Both the position numbers and the translations under genes were made by a program. This document shows positions 47,493 to 57,257 of a DNA stretch of 64,000 bases, in pieces (position 1 is the first letter of the stretch; each line of letters starts with the position of its first letter). Location: NCBI RefSeq assembly GCF_000746095.1, contig NZ_JQKP01000007.1, forward strand, positions 1 to 64,000, written 5' to 3'. The stretch is from Ferriphaselus sp. R-1 (GTDB lineage: Bacteria > Pseudomonadota > Gammaproteobacteria > Burkholderiales > Gallionellaceae). The notes below the pieces were generated by a model, which searched no databases, was not told where the DNA came from, and was given only the letters and a program-made list of their open reading frames with translations.

Positions 47493-48691
47493 GCCACGAC
47501 GCGCCCGGCACCGGGCAAGACCATGACATCGTCATCATTGGCGCAGGCCCGGCTGGATGTGCAGCGGCACGGCTGCTGGCCCAGAACGGCTGGCGCGTCG
47601 GCTTGTATGACAAAGCCGACTTCCCGCGCGAGAAGACCTGCGGCGATGCGCTCATCCCCGATGCGCACGCGGCGCTGGATACGCTGGGATTGCGCGCGCG
47701 GGTCGAACAGCTCGCCTACCCGACCCGCGCCTTGCGGCTCATCAGTTTCGACGGCAGCGCAGTGTCGGTGCGTGGCCGCACCGCCGTGGTCCCGCGCTTG
47801 CAACTGGACGGATTGTTGCTGGAGGCCGCGCGCGAAGTCGGGGCGGATTTCCGGCCCGGCCATGATTTCCAATCGGTCCGGGACGAAGATGGTCGGCTGT
47901 ACCGCGTGGAGTTCCTGACCGAGAGCGGCAAAGTCGCCGTGCGCGCGCCCTGGGTGCTGCTGGCGACGGGTGCCCATGCCGCGCCCATCGCCCGCGCCGG
48001 GTTGTTGGAGCGCCATGCGGCGAGCAGTTTCGCCGTGCGCCAGTATGTACGCAACCCGCGTCTGGCTCGCGACTTCGACCAGTTGGTGTTCATCTTCGAT
48101 CACAGCGTGCGCGGCGGTTACGGCTGGATCTTCCCCGGCCCCGACGGCGTGTTCAACATCGGTATCGGCTATTTTGGCAGTGCCGAGAAGAACGCGGGCC
48201 TGCGCCGGGATTACGAGCACTTCATCGCTCACCAGCCACTGGCGCGCGACCTGATGCGTGACGGAGTAGTGGTCTCGCCGCTCAAGGGCGCGCCGCTGCG
48301 CACCGGGCTGGACGGGACGCGCTTCGCCGAGGGTGGTTTGCTGGCGACCGGCGAATGTGTAGGCACCACTTTCCCGCTCACCGGCGAAGGCATAGGCAAG
48401 GCGCTGGAGACCGGGCTGCTGGCGGCGGAGAATCTGCTGGCCCACGCCGCTCAGGGGAGGGCCACCGTGGCCGCCGCCCACACCGCCAGCCTAGCCGCAC
48501 TCAGACCCAAATACGCGGCTTACCGCAAAGCCGAACTGCTGCTGCGCTGGCCTTGGCTGGCCAACATGCTGGTACGGCGCGCCGCGCGGGGTGAGTACAT
48601 GCGTACCCGTCTGGAGGCGCTGTTCAACGAGACCGCCGACCCGGCCAACCTGTTCTGCTGGAAGACCTGGCTCAGGATATTGCTGCGCTAG
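47489..48691 (+). CDS. FAD-dependent geranylgeranyl-reductase-family oxidoreductase
   Basis: The 400-residue flavoprotein has the N-terminal dinucleotide-binding motif HDIVIIGAGPAGCAAARLLA at residues 12-31, the family motif KADFPREKTCGDALIP near residue 47, GYGWIFPGPDGVFNIGIGYFG and the second FAD motif LLATGECVGTTFPLTGEGIGKALETG. These match the geranylgeranyl reductase/GGR group, whose members saturate isoprenoid chains or act on other lipids and cofactors. The GTG start overlaps the pgl stop (GTGA), so it is translated with a pentose-phosphate enzyme. The substrate here is unknown. Confidence 0.88.
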   Translation: MSHDAPGTGQDHDIVIIGAGPAGCAAARLLAQNGWRVGLYDKADFPREKTCGDALIPDAHAALDTLGLRARVEQLAYPTRALRLISFDGSAVSVRGRTAVVPRLQLDGLLLEAAREVGADFRPGHDFQSVRDEDGRLYRVEFLTESGKVAVRAPWVLLATGAHAAPIARAGLLERHAASSFAVRQYVRNPRLARDFDQLVFIFDHSVRGGYGWIFPGPDGVFNIGIGYFGSAEKNAGLRRDYEHFIAHQPLARDLMRDGVVVSPLKGAPLRTGLDGTRFAEGGLLATGECVGTTFPLTGEGIGKALETGLLAAENLLAHAAQGRATVAAAHTASLAALRPKYAAYRKAELLLRWPWLANMLVRRAARGEYMRTRLEALFNETADPANLFCWKTWLRILLR

Positions 48692-48711
48692 TCTGGAATG
48701 TCGCCGGTTGA

Positions 48712-50214
48712 CTAGAAGCTCAGCCGGTCCATCGCACAACGCCCATGCACTGCTGTGATCTCGTATAGCCGCTCGGCGTGCCAGGGCTGCACCTGATCCC
48801 AACTGAAGCGCCATTCCCAGTAGCCCTCGCCCTTACCGGGCAGATTCATGCGGCAGTCCGAAGTCAGACCCAGCACATCCTGCAAAGGGTGGATGGCGAT
48901 GTCGGCGATGGATTGCGATGCAGCCTGGATCAAGCTCCAGTGGATCTCCTGGCCATCGCTGCCGAGATATCTGCAGACGAAGGCGCGCTCATGCGGGGTG
49001 GCGGCCTCGAACCAGCCGATAGCGGTGTCGTTGTCGTGGGTGCCGCCGTACACCACGGTGTTGCGGGCATAGTTGTGCGGCAGGAAGCTGTTGCTGGCAT
49101 CGCCGCCGAAGGCGAATTGCAGGATGCGCATACCGGGCAGCTCAAACTGGTCGCGCAGCGCGGTGACATCCGGCGTGATGATGCCCAGATCCTCGGCGAT
49201 GATGGGCAACTTGCCCAGAGCCTGCTGGATGGCCTCGAACAGCTTCGCGCCGGGGCCGGGCATCCAGCGCCCATGGATGGCGGTCGGCTCGCTGGCGGGG
49301 ATCTCCCAGTAACCGGCGAAGCCCCGGAAATGGTCGATGCGTACGATGTCCACCAGCGCGATGGTCTGGCGGATACGGGCTATCCACCAGGCGAACCCCT
49401 CTTTCTCATGCGCGGGCCAGTGGTAGAGCGGGTTACCCCAACGCTGGCCGGTCGCGCTGAAGAAGTCGGGCGGCACGCCCGCCACCACCGCAGGGCGGCG
49501 ATCCTGGTCCAGGATGAACAGCTCTTGTCGCGCCCAGACCTCGGCGCTCTGGTAGGCGATGAAGATCGGGATGTCACCGACGATCTGGATGCCGCGCTGG
49601 TTGGCGTACTGCTTCAGTGCGTGCCATTGGCGGAAGAAGCACCATTGGCAGAACTTCCAGAACTCGACCTCGTCATGCAGGCTGGCCGCAGCCTTGGCCA
49701 GGGCGCGCTTGTCACGGCGCGCCAGCTTCGGTTCCCACGCACTCCAGTCTTGCCAGTCGTGATGATCGGCCAGGGCCATGAACAGGGCATAGTCGTCCAG
49801 CCAGGAATGCTGGTCGGCACAGAAAGCGGCGTAATCGGTGGGCGCTGCGGCGGCGCAGAAACGGCGCGCGGCCAGTCGCAGCCTGTCCATGCGGAAGCGG
49901 TGCACCAGACCGTAATCCACCCGATGCGATTGGAAGCCGGGATGGGGCACCAACTCGGCTTCGTTCAGCCAGCCGTGCTCGCGCAGTTCGGCCAGGTCGA
50001 TCAGCAGCACGTTCCCGGCGAACGCGGAGCTGCTCATGTAGGGCGAGTTACCGGGGCCGATGCCGCCCAGCGGCAAGATCTGCCACAACGTCTGTCCGGC
50101 GGATGCCAGCCAGTCCACGAAATGGTAGGCCGCCGCCCCGAAATCGCCCGAGCCGTGAGCGCCGGGGAGCGAGGTGGGATGGAGCAAGATGCCGCTGCTG
50201 CGGGCGAAATGCAT
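48712..50214 (-). CDS. malQ: 4-alpha-glucanotransferase (amylomaltase, GH77)
   Basis: MalQ transfers maltodextrin segments between glucans. The 500-residue enzyme is of the compact type: SGILLHPTSLPGAHGSGDFG at the N-terminus, IVRIDHFRGFAGYWEIP with the nucleophile Asp, IIAEDLGIITPDV with the acid/base Glu, and YGGTHDNDTAIGW with the third carboxylate. It lies directly downstream of the GH57 gene (31 bases) and shares its strand with glgC, suggesting a glucan-remodelling operon glgC-GH57-malQ. Confidence 0.95.
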   Translation of the reverse strand: MHFARSSGILLHPTSLPGAHGSGDFGAAAYHFVDWLASAGQTLWQILPLGGIGPGNSPYMSSSAFAGNVLLIDLAELREHGWLNEAELVPHPGFQSHRVDYGLVHRFRMDRLRLAARRFCAAAAPTDYAAFCADQHSWLDDYALFMALADHHDWQDWSAWEPKLARRDKRALAKAAASLHDEVEFWKFCQWCFFRQWHALKQYANQRGIQIVGDIPIFIAYQSAEVWARQELFILDQDRRPAVVAGVPPDFFSATGQRWGNPLYHWPAHEKEGFAWWIARIRQTIALVDIVRIDHFRGFAGYWEIPASEPTAIHGRWMPGPGAKLFEAIQQALGKLPIIAEDLGIITPDVTALRDQFELPGMRILQFAFGGDASNSFLPHNYARNTVVYGGTHDNDTAIGWFEAATPHERAFVCRYLGSDGQEIHWSLIQAASQSIADIAIHPLQDVLGLTSDCRMNLPGKGEGYWEWRFSWDQVQPWHAERLYEITAVHGRCAMDRLSF

Positions 50215-50245
50215 GAGTACGACCTTTCAGGAAAGTGCTTGAGCC

Positions 50246-51970
50246 TCAGGAACCGCGCCGCATCGCCCCGCCCGCCTCGACCTCGTCACCCCGCCCGCCG
50301 TGGCTGAGCGGGTGGTTCAAGGTCGCCGGAGCAGGCAATTTGAGCAGATGGTACAGGTGGATCAGGTTGTGGCGGTACAGGCGATCGAAGCTCTCGACCG
50401 CGTGCGACGGGTTGTAGTCGCCGAACCACCAGAACCAGTCCGAGCTCTCGCACGAGGCCAACTGGCGCTCGGCCGCCTTGCGCTCGACCTCGGTCAGATG
50501 GCCGCTGACCAACACCATGTCGTAGCTCTGCTTGGCCATGCACAGCAGGTCCCACGCCCGGTCCTTGTCCGGGCAGCCGATCCAGGTGGAGAAAGTGCCA
50601 TACACCCAGCTACCGGCGACCAGTCGCGGCAGTTCGCCCTCGTTGGAGAACGCGAAGCTCCCTTGCTTGCCGGTGTTGGCCAGGTAGTCGCTGAAGGTGT
50701 TGGTTTGGATGACGGGATGGTCTTCCAGGGCAGTGTACAGGTCGTCGAGGAAATAGTAGCCGTTGTACGGGTAATACTCCCAGGCGTTCTCGCCATCGAG
50801 GATGACGCTGACCACGGGCGAGTCGCCACTGTGGTTCTGGCGCGCGATCTCTTCCACCTGGGCGACGAAATGCAGCGCGGCATCCTTGCCGTGCCAGCGC
50901 GAGTACTCGAAGCCGATCAGGTCGGAGAGCTTGTCGTCACGGAAGAAGCAGTGCACTTTCTTAGATGCCCCGGAGATGTGATAAGGGCGGTACAGATAGT
51001 ACGAGCGGTCGGCCAGATCGCTCCCGTGGGCGGCACGCAGACTGTTGGCTAGCACCGTCTCGCCGCTGGCCGCCCAGTGGCAGTCCTGCTGCGCCAGCAA
51101 TTCGAGCAGGCCGGTCGAAACCGCACCTTCGGCAGGCCAGATCCCCTGCGGGGTGACGCCGAAGCGTGCGCGATGAGTCTCCAGCGCCGAGTGGATATGG
51201 GCGGCGACACGGCTGTGTCCGCCCGGATAACGCACCGATTGCGGCAGGCTGCTATCCGGGATGCTTTCGCGGGCGCTGTTCAGGTCGAGCAGCAGCGGGG
51301 CCAGCGGATGGTAGTGCGGCGTGGCGGAGATCTCGATCTGGCCCGATGCGGCAAGCTTGCGATAGCGCGGGATGATGCCGGACACGGTGTGACCGATCAC
51401 GCTCAGCAGTTGTTGGCGATCACTCGCATCGAATCCTTCGCCCTTGCTCATCAACTCCACCAGCACATCGTGCTCGCGACGCACGCTCTCGCCGCACCAT
51501 GCCAGGTGGTACCAGGTCAACAGGTCGGCCAGATATTGGCCGGATAGGTAGGACAGCACCACGTCGCCCGAGGGCTCCAGCGTGCGGAACAGATCATGCA
51601 GGCGCTTGTAGGCCGGGTAAGGCGCGATCATCTTGGTGTGGTTGCTGCGGAAGCAGCTGTCCAGGATGAACTGATGCTCAGCCGGACTGAGACAACTGAG
51701 GTCGTCACGCGCCAGCAGGCGCAGCAAGGGATCGCGCAGCTGATTGCTGGCGAACTGCTGTTCGTAATCTTCCAGCTGGTCGAGCAGGATGGGGACGAAA
51801 TTCACCACGGCGCGCACCTTGGGGTGGCGTTCCAGATGACTGGCCATGTCGGAGTAGTCCTTCATGGCATGCAGATAGACCCAGGGCAGCGAGAACTCGC
51901 CTGTCGCATAGTCGCGATAGTCAGGCTGGTGCATGTGCCAGAGGAAAACGAGATCGAGGGATGTGTTCAT
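50246..51970 (-). CDS. GH57-family alpha-glucan hydrolase/transferase
   Basis: A 574-residue GH57 enzyme. The five family regions are visible: WHMHQPDY at 11-18, ATPHYHPL near 217-224, GIWPAEGAVS with the expected nucleophile E281, VILDGENAWEYYPYNGY with the acid/base D392, and a C-terminal helical region. The DGEN-WE-Y form of the fourth region resembles the amylopullulanase/alpha-amylase subgroup more than GH57 branching enzymes. The ATG at 51970 is chosen since it directly precedes the first catalytic strand. It lies between glgC and malQ. Confidence 0.9.
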   Translation of the reverse strand: MNTSLDLVFLWHMHQPDYRDYATGEFSLPWVYLHAMKDYSDMASHLERHPKVRAVVNFVPILLDQLEDYEQQFASNQLRDPLLRLLARDDLSCLSPAEHQFILDSCFRSNHTKMIAPYPAYKRLHDLFRTLEPSGDVVLSYLSGQYLADLLTWYHLAWCGESVRREHDVLVELMSKGEGFDASDRQQLLSVIGHTVSGIIPRYRKLAASGQIEISATPHYHPLAPLLLDLNSARESIPDSSLPQSVRYPGGHSRVAAHIHSALETHRARFGVTPQGIWPAEGAVSTGLLELLAQQDCHWAASGETVLANSLRAAHGSDLADRSYYLYRPYHISGASKKVHCFFRDDKLSDLIGFEYSRWHGKDAALHFVAQVEEIARQNHSGDSPVVSVILDGENAWEYYPYNGYYFLDDLYTALEDHPVIQTNTFSDYLANTGKQGSFAFSNEGELPRLVAGSWVYGTFSTWIGCPDKDRAWDLLCMAKQSYDMVLVSGHLTEVERKAAERQLASCESSDWFWWFGDYNPSHAVESFDRLYRHNLIHLYHLLKLPAPATLNHPLSHGGRGDEVEAGGAMRRGS

Positions 51971-52030
51971 GATGTATCCGGGGAAAGCGGCGGGCATCCC
52001 GCGACCGGGGATGCCCAAGTGTTATGCGGC

Positions 52031-53314
52031 TCAGCGTACTCGGTGGTTGTCCTGCCCGAGCATGTCCGGAGTGATCAGGGTGATGCCGCGCGAGGTGACG
52101 AAGAAGCGCTTGGCATCCTCCTCGTGATTGACCCCGACCACCAACCCTTCGGGGATGTTGCAGCCCTTGTCCACGACCACCCGCTTCAGCACGGCGTTAC
52201 GACCGATACTGACGTTGGGCAGGATGACCGACTCCTGCACAGCCGCATAGCTATGGACTACCACATCGGAGAACAGCAGGGAGTTGGTGACGGTCGCACC
52301 GCTGATGATACAGCCGCCGGAGACCAGCGAATCAAGGGCCTGACCGCGTCGCTCACCTTCATTGAAGATGAACTTGGCGGGTGGAAGCTGCTCCTGATAA
52401 GTCCAGATCGGCCACTCCTGGTCGTACATGTTCAGGTCGGGGATGATCTTGGTCAGCTCCATGTTGGCCTCCCAGTAGGAGTCGATGGTCCCCACATCGC
52501 GCCAGTAAGGCACGCCGCCCTCCGGCTTGACACAGCTGTCATCGAAACTCTGGGCGAACACACGATAGTTGGATTGCACCAGATGCGGGATGATGTCCTT
52601 GCCGAAATCGTGGCTGGAATGCGGATCGTCAGCGTCTCGCATCAGCTGTTCGTACAGGAAGCGCGTATTGAAGATATAGATGCCCATGCTGCACAGCGCG
52701 ATATCGGCTTTGCCCGGCATGGGAGCGGGCTGGTCCGGCTTCTCGGTGAAGGTGACCACGCGGGAGCTCTCGTTCACCCCCATCACCCCGAAAGCGCGGG
52801 CTTCATCCAGCGGCACCTGGATACAGGCCACGGTCATGTCCGCCTGATTGTCGGCATGGAAGGCCAGCATCTTGCCGTAGTCCATCTTGTAGACGTGGTC
52901 GCCAGCCAGGATCAGCGTATATTCGGCATCGATCTCGCGCAGGATGTCGATGTTCTGGAACACGGCATCCGCCGTGCCCTGATACCACTCTTCGTCGATG
53001 CGCTGCTGGGCTGGCAGGATGTCGATGAACTCGCCGAACTTACCGTTGAGGAAGCTCCAGCCGCGCTGGATGTGGCGGATCAGACTATGAGACTTGTACT
53101 GGGTAGCGATGCCGATACGGCGGATTCCCGAATTGACACAGTTGGACAGGACGAAATCGATGATGCGGAACTTGCCCCCGAACGGTACGGCAGGCTTCGC
53201 TCGCCAGTCGGTCAGTTGATGTAATCGGCTCCCCCGACCACCAGCCAGCACCATGGCATAGGTATTCTTGGTCATCAGGCTGACATAACGAGACTTCTCT
53301 TGCTGCTGCGACAT
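52031..53314 (-). CDS. glgC: Glucose-1-phosphate adenylyltransferase
   Basis: GlgC makes ADP-glucose from ATP and glucose 1-phosphate, the controlled step of glycogen synthesis. The 427-residue protein has [20 protein letters not shown] at residues 20-39, [19 protein letters not shown], the substrate region [12 protein letters not shown]-like [16 protein letters not shown], and a C-terminal beta-helix domain. The ATG at 53314 follows an excellent ribosome site (GGGGAGGAATC). Upstream in-frame sequence is untranslated leader. Confidence 0.96.
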   Translation of the reverse strand: MSQQQEKSRYVSLMTKNTYAMVLAGGRGSRLHQLTDWRAKPAVPFGGKFRIIDFVLSNCVNSGIRRIGIATQYKSHSLIRHIQRGWSFLNGKFGEFIDILPAQQRIDEEWYQGTADAVFQNIDILREIDAEYTLILAGDHVYKMDYGKMLAFHADNQADMTVACIQVPLDEARAFGVMGVNESSRVVTFTEKPDQPAPMPGKADIALCSMGIYIFNTRFLYEQLMRDADDPHSSHDFGKDIIPHLVQSNYRVFAQSFDDSCVKPEGGVPYWRDVGTIDSYWEANMELTKIIPDLNMYDQEWPIWTYQEQLPPAKFIFNEGERRGQALDSLVSGGCIISGATVTNSLLFSDVVVHSYAAVQESVILPNVSIGRNAVLKRVVVDKGCNIPEGLVVGVNHEEDAKRFFVTSRGITLITPDMLGQDNHRVR

Positions 53315-53540
53315 GATTCCTCCCCGACTATTGTTTAGGGCATCCCAAATCTGCCGTGCGAATGCTGCATCGCGACCTTGAGCGTTCGGCTGACCACTCC
53401 CTACGTCTTGCGACGTGGTGGGCCGTGCAACTTTGTGCACACCGACCGCTCTCGACGGTTCCCCCGGGTGCCCGCTCCTACCTTATTGGCGGCCCGACTA
53501 TAGCAGATTCGGCCATCGTGCGCCTTGCATCGCCGTCAGG
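53315..53540 (-). promoter_or_regulatory. Leader region of glgC between hrcA and glgC
   Basis: The 226-base gap has no gene. On the minus strand an extended -10 TGCTATAGT is present (TATAGT at 53502-53497, TGC at 53505-53503), without a good -35 box, which would start a leader of about 180 bases. The leader contains the perfect hairpin ACGTC-TTGC-GACGT at 53403-53416 and other inverted segments. Both the promoter and any control by the leader are tentative. Confidence 0.4.
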
Positions 53541-54557
53541 TCACGCCGATAAGGCGTTTCCCAGCAAGCGGGCCGTGATGTCCACGATGGGAACGACCTT
53601 CTGGTAATCCATGCGCTTGGGACCGATGACCGCCAAGGTGCCGACGATCTGACCGCAGGCGGCATAAGGTGCGCTGACTATGCTGCACTCGTCCAGCGAG
53701 GATACGCCCGACTCGTGGCCAACAAAGATGTGCACGCCCTGCGCCTGACGGCTGGCATCCAGCAGCTGCAACAACTCGGTCTTGCGCTCGAACACAGTGA
53801 ACAGCTTGCGCAACCGCGACATGTCGCCGGACAGGTCGTTGACATGCAGCAGGTTGCGCTCGCCGCTCAGCACATAATCCTCGCCCTTGCCAGCCAGCGC
53901 CTCGTCGCCTGCCGAGATCGCCGCAGTCATCAACTCACTCATGTCGTGCTGCAACTGACCGAGTTCCAGCTGGATGCGCTGGCGGATATCGTGCAGCGCC
54001 TGACCGGCATAATGCTGACTGAGGAAATTGCCGGCCTCGGTGAGTTGCGACTGGCTGTAGTCGCGCGTGGTCAGCAACACCCGATTCTCCACATCGCCGT
54101 CGGGCATCACGATGATGAGCAACACCCTGCGTTCGGACAGGCGCAGGAACTCGATCTGCCGGACCGAAGCCGCACGCCGACTCGGTGTAGCGACCACTCC
54201 GGCAAAATGGGTGAGTTCGGAAAGCAGATGGGAAGCTTGGGCCAGCAAGCGCGAGGGGTTGTCCGGCTGCAGTTGATGCTCCAGCCTTTGGATACGTTCC
54301 AGATCCAAAGGCTGCACCACCATCATGGTATCGATGAAGCGACGATAGCCCAGTGCAGTGGGGATGCGTCCGGCGGAGGTATGCGGGCTGGCGACCAGCC
54401 CCATGGCTTCCAGATCAGCCATCACATTGCGGATGGTGGCGGGACTGACCTCCAGTCCGGAGAACTGCTGCAAGGCTCTGGACCCGACCGGCTGCCCATC
54501 GCTGATGTAGCGTTCCACCAGGGTCTTCAGCAGGATCTGTGCGCGGTCATTGATCAT
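53541..54557 (-). CDS. hrcA: Heat-inducible transcription repressor HrcA
   Basis: HrcA binds CIRCE operators and represses groE and dnaK class genes until heat shock. The 338-residue protein shows the N-terminal winged helix ([20 protein letters not shown], then [19 protein letters not shown] and [11 protein letters not shown]) and the C-terminal GAF-like inserted domain ending [14 protein letters not shown] and [10 protein letters not shown]. No CIRCE site is seen near the gene. It is transcribed away from nadK. Confidence 0.96.
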   Translation of the reverse strand: MINDRAQILLKTLVERYISDGQPVGSRALQQFSGLEVSPATIRNVMADLEAMGLVASPHTSAGRIPTALGYRRFIDTMMVVQPLDLERIQRLEHQLQPDNPSRLLAQASHLLSELTHFAGVVATPSRRAASVRQIEFLRLSERRVLLIIVMPDGDVENRVLLTTRDYSQSQLTEAGNFLSQHYAGQALHDIRQRIQLELGQLQHDMSELMTAAISAGDEALAGKGEDYVLSGERNLLHVNDLSGDMSRLRKLFTVFERKTELLQLLDASRQAQGVHIFVGHESGVSSLDECSIVSAPYAACGQIVGTLAVIGPKRMDYQKVVPIVDITARLLGNALSA

Positions 54558-54579
54558 GGCGGCATTCTACCGCGCGGCT

Positions 54580-54608
54580 TTGTCATTGAACCAGCGATAT
54601 GGTTTAAT
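54580..54608 (+). promoter_or_regulatory. Promoter of nadK-recN
   Basis: TTGTCA (54580-54585), a 17-base spacer and TTTAAT (54603-54608) end only 8 bases before the nadK ATG. Transcription would start at or within a few bases of the start codon. Confidence 0.6.
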
Positions 54609-54616
54609 CGCCAGCC

Positions 54617-55489
54617 ATGGATACCCCTTTCAAAACCGTCGCGCTGATCGGCAAGTACAAGTCTCCGGAGATCGCCGGCTCGCTGTTGCAACTGGGCACA
54701 TTCCTGTCCGCCCGTGGCCTCAAGGTCGTAGTAGACACCCTGACCGCCGAGCACCTGCCCCACATCCCCTACCCCGCCCTGCCCCTGAGCGGGATCGGCT
54801 GCAGCGTCGATCTGGTGATCGTGCTGGGAGGCGATGGCACCTTGCTCAACATCGCGCAGGCACTCGCCTCCTGCGATGTCCCTCTGGTCGGGGTGAACCA
54901 GGGGCGACTAGGCTTCCTGACCGACATCTCGCTCGACACCATGCAGCAAACGCTGGCCGCCATCCTGGACGGCGCATACGTCACCGACCGCCGCCTGCTG
55001 CTGCAGACCCGCGTGCTGCGCCAAGGGGCCGAGATCTTCCGCTCGCTGGCGCTGAATGAGATGGTGGTACATCGTGGCAACATCAGCAGCATGATCGAAT
55101 TCGAGGTACGCATCGACGGCGAATACCTCTACACCCAGCGCGCCGACGGCCTGATCGTCTCCACCCCGACCGGCTCGACCGCCTACGCCCTGTCGGCAGG
55201 CGGTACCATCGTGCATCCGGGGCTGGATGTGATGGAACTGGTGCCGGTCTGCCCACACACCCTGAGCAACCGCCCCATCGTGGTCAGTGGAGATGCGCGT
55301 GTCGAGGTGCTGATGCATCGCACCAACGACGTACGTGTACGCTTCGACAGCCACACCTGGTTCGACCTGCAATTGCATGACACACTGGAAGTGACTCGCT
55401 TCCCGACCGCCGTCCGCCTGCTCCACCCACAAGGCCACAGCTTTTACCGCACCCTGCGCGAAAAACTGCTCTGGAACCAGCCCTTGTAA
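54617..55489 (+). CDS. nadK: NAD kinase
   Basis: NadK phosphorylates NAD to NADP, the cofactor consumed by Zwf and Dxr in this window. The 290-residue protein has TVALIGKYKSPEIAGSLLQL at the N-terminus, the catalytic LVIVLGGDGTLLNIA near residue 68, VNQGRLGFLTD and SAGGTIVHPGLD. The start lacks a Shine-Dalgarno and lies next to a promoter, suggesting a leaderless or nearly leaderless mRNA. It shares one base with the recN start. Confidence 0.96.
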   Translation: MDTPFKTVALIGKYKSPEIAGSLLQLGTFLSARGLKVVVDTLTAEHLPHIPYPALPLSGIGCSVDLVIVLGGDGTLLNIAQALASCDVPLVGVNQGRLGFLTDISLDTMQQTLAAILDGAYVTDRRLLLQTRVLRQGAEIFRSLALNEMVVHRGNISSMIEFEVRIDGEYLYTQRADGLIVSTPTGSTAYALSAGGTIVHPGLDVMELVPVCPHTLSNRPIVVSGDARVEVLMHRTNDVRVRFDSHTWFDLQLHDTLEVTRFPTAVRLLHPQGHSFYRTLREKLLWNQPL

Positions 55490-57156
55490 TGCTGAGATAC
55501 CTGTCCATCCGCGACTTCGTCATCGTCGCCCAGCTCGAACTAGATTTCACCGGCGGATTCACCGCACTCTCAGGCGAGACCGGTGCGGGCAAATCCATCC
55601 TGCTCGATGCCCTGTCACTGGCGCTGGGCGAGCGCGGTGACGGCGGTATGGTCCGTTCCGGCTGCGAGCGCGCCGAGATCAGCGCCGAATTCGACATCGC
55701 CGGACTACCCGGACTCCAACTCTGGCTGGAACAGCAAGAACTGCCCGGCGACGACGGCGTTTGCCTGCTGCGGCGGGTGCTGGATGCGGGCGGGCGTTCG
55801 CGCGGCTTCATCAATGGCCGCAGCGCCACCCTGCAACAGATGCGCGAGGCCAGCGAGTGGTTGCTGGACATCCATGGCCAACACGCCCATCAATCGCTGT
55901 TGCGGCCCGACGCACAACGCGACTTGCTGGATGCGTATGCCGGAGCGCGCGGGCTGGCCGAGCAAGTGTCCGGCGCGTACAAAACCTGGCAGATGCTGGA
56001 GCAGCGCTGCCGCGAACTGAGCCAGAACGCCGAGGCCATGGCTGCCGAACGCGAACTGCTGTCGTTCCAGGCGCAGGAACTGGAGTCGCTCGATTTCAGT
56101 ATCGCTGGCTGGCAGGAGACGCAGGCCGAGTATGCTCGCCTGTCGCACGCAGCCAGCCTGCTGGAAACAGCTGAGTTCGGCCTCGATGTGCTGGGTGAAT
56201 CCGAAGTCGCCTGCCTGCCGCAGTTGAATGCACTGATCGCCCGGATCGAGACCGGCATCGAGGTCGATCCCGCCCTGGGCGAGACATTGCAACTGCTGGA
56301 CAGCGCGCGCGCCGAATTGCAGGAGGCGGTGTACGCGCTGCGCCAGTATCAGCGCCGACTGGAGCTGGACCCGCAACGCCAGCGCACTCTGGAACGTACC
56401 ATCCAGACAGTGGTGGATGCCGCACGCAAATACCGGGTGACACCCGAAGAGCTGCCGCAGGCACAGGCGCGCGTCGCGGCACGCCTGGCCGAGCTGGGCG
56501 GCGATGCCGATCTCGACGCATTGCAGCGACAAGCCGCGCAGGCCTATCAAAGCTATCTGGGCGTGGCACAGCGGCTGAGCGGGGAGCGGCGGGCGGCCGC
56601 CGACCAACTGTCCCGCGAGATCACCGCCGCGATGCAGACCCTGGCGATGCAGGGCGGCAGCTTTGTCGTCAGCTTAGCGACACTGGCCGAAGGGAACCGA
56701 CACGGACTGGAAAGCATCGAATTCCAGGTCGCCGCCAATCCCGGCATGCCGGTGCGTGCACTGGCGAAGACCGCTTCCGGTGGCGAACTGGCGCGCATCA
56801 GCCTGGCCATGCAAGTGGCGCTGTCCGAGGTCGCCCAGGTACCGACCTTGATCTTCGACGAGGTGGACAGCGGCATCGGCGGACGTGTCGCCGAGATCGT
56901 CGGCAAGCTGCTCAAACGCTTGGGACAGCGCCACCAGGTACTGTGCGTCACCCACCTGCCCCAAGTCGCCGCCTCGGCGGACGCGCAATGGCAAGTCAGC
57001 AAGACCACCCGAGACGGCAGCACCTTCAGCGACATCTCGGTGCTGTCTCCCGCCCAGCGGGTGGACGAGGTCGCCCGCATGCTGGGCGGCATCACCCTGA
57101 CCGAAACCACCCGCAAACATGCCGCCGAGATGCTGGGCCATACCCTTGCCGACTGA
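55489..57156 (+). CDS. recN: DNA repair protein RecN
   Basis: RecN is an SMC-like ATPase acting in double-strand break repair. The 555-residue protein has the N-terminal Walker A region FTALSGETGAGKSILLDALSLALG at residues 24-47, a central coiled coil (about 150-360), the signature KTASGGELARISLAMQVAL and Walker B TLIFDEVDSGIGG, and the closing VTHLPQVAASAD. The start overlaps the nadK stop by one base (TAATG), so the two genes are translated together, as in many proteobacteria. Confidence 0.97.
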   Translation: MLRYLSIRDFVIVAQLELDFTGGFTALSGETGAGKSILLDALSLALGERGDGGMVRSGCERAEISAEFDIAGLPGLQLWLEQQELPGDDGVCLLRRVLDAGGRSRGFINGRSATLQQMREASEWLLDIHGQHAHQSLLRPDAQRDLLDAYAGARGLAEQVSGAYKTWQMLEQRCRELSQNAEAMAAERELLSFQAQELESLDFSIAGWQETQAEYARLSHAASLLETAEFGLDVLGESEVACLPQLNALIARIETGIEVDPALGETLQLLDSARAELQEAVYALRQYQRRLELDPQRQRTLERTIQTVVDAARKYRVTPEELPQAQARVAARLAELGGDADLDALQRQAAQAYQSYLGVAQRLSGERRAAADQLSREITAAMQTLAMQGGSFVVSLATLAEGNRHGLESIEFQVAANPGMPVRALAKTASGGELARISLAMQVALSEVAQVPTLIFDEVDSGIGGRVAEIVGKLLKRLGQRHQVLCVTHLPQVAASADAQWQVSKTTRDGSTFSDISVLSPAQRVDEVARMLGGITLTETTRKHAAEMLGHTLAD

Positions 57157-57157
57157 A

Positions 57158-57182
57158 ACCACTCGACAGGAGTGGTGCTTTT
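57158..57182 (+). terminator. Intrinsic terminator of recN
   Basis: ACCACT (57158-57163), a 7-base loop CGACAGG, AGTGGT (57171-57176), then GC and TTTT. A short but clear hairpin right after the recN stop. Confidence 0.6.
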
Positions 57183-57257
57183 AAAATCTACTTGGAACTC
57201 AGTAGGTAAAAGGTAATTATTTCTGTATCATGGCGGCCTATTCATAAAGGTTTTGCT

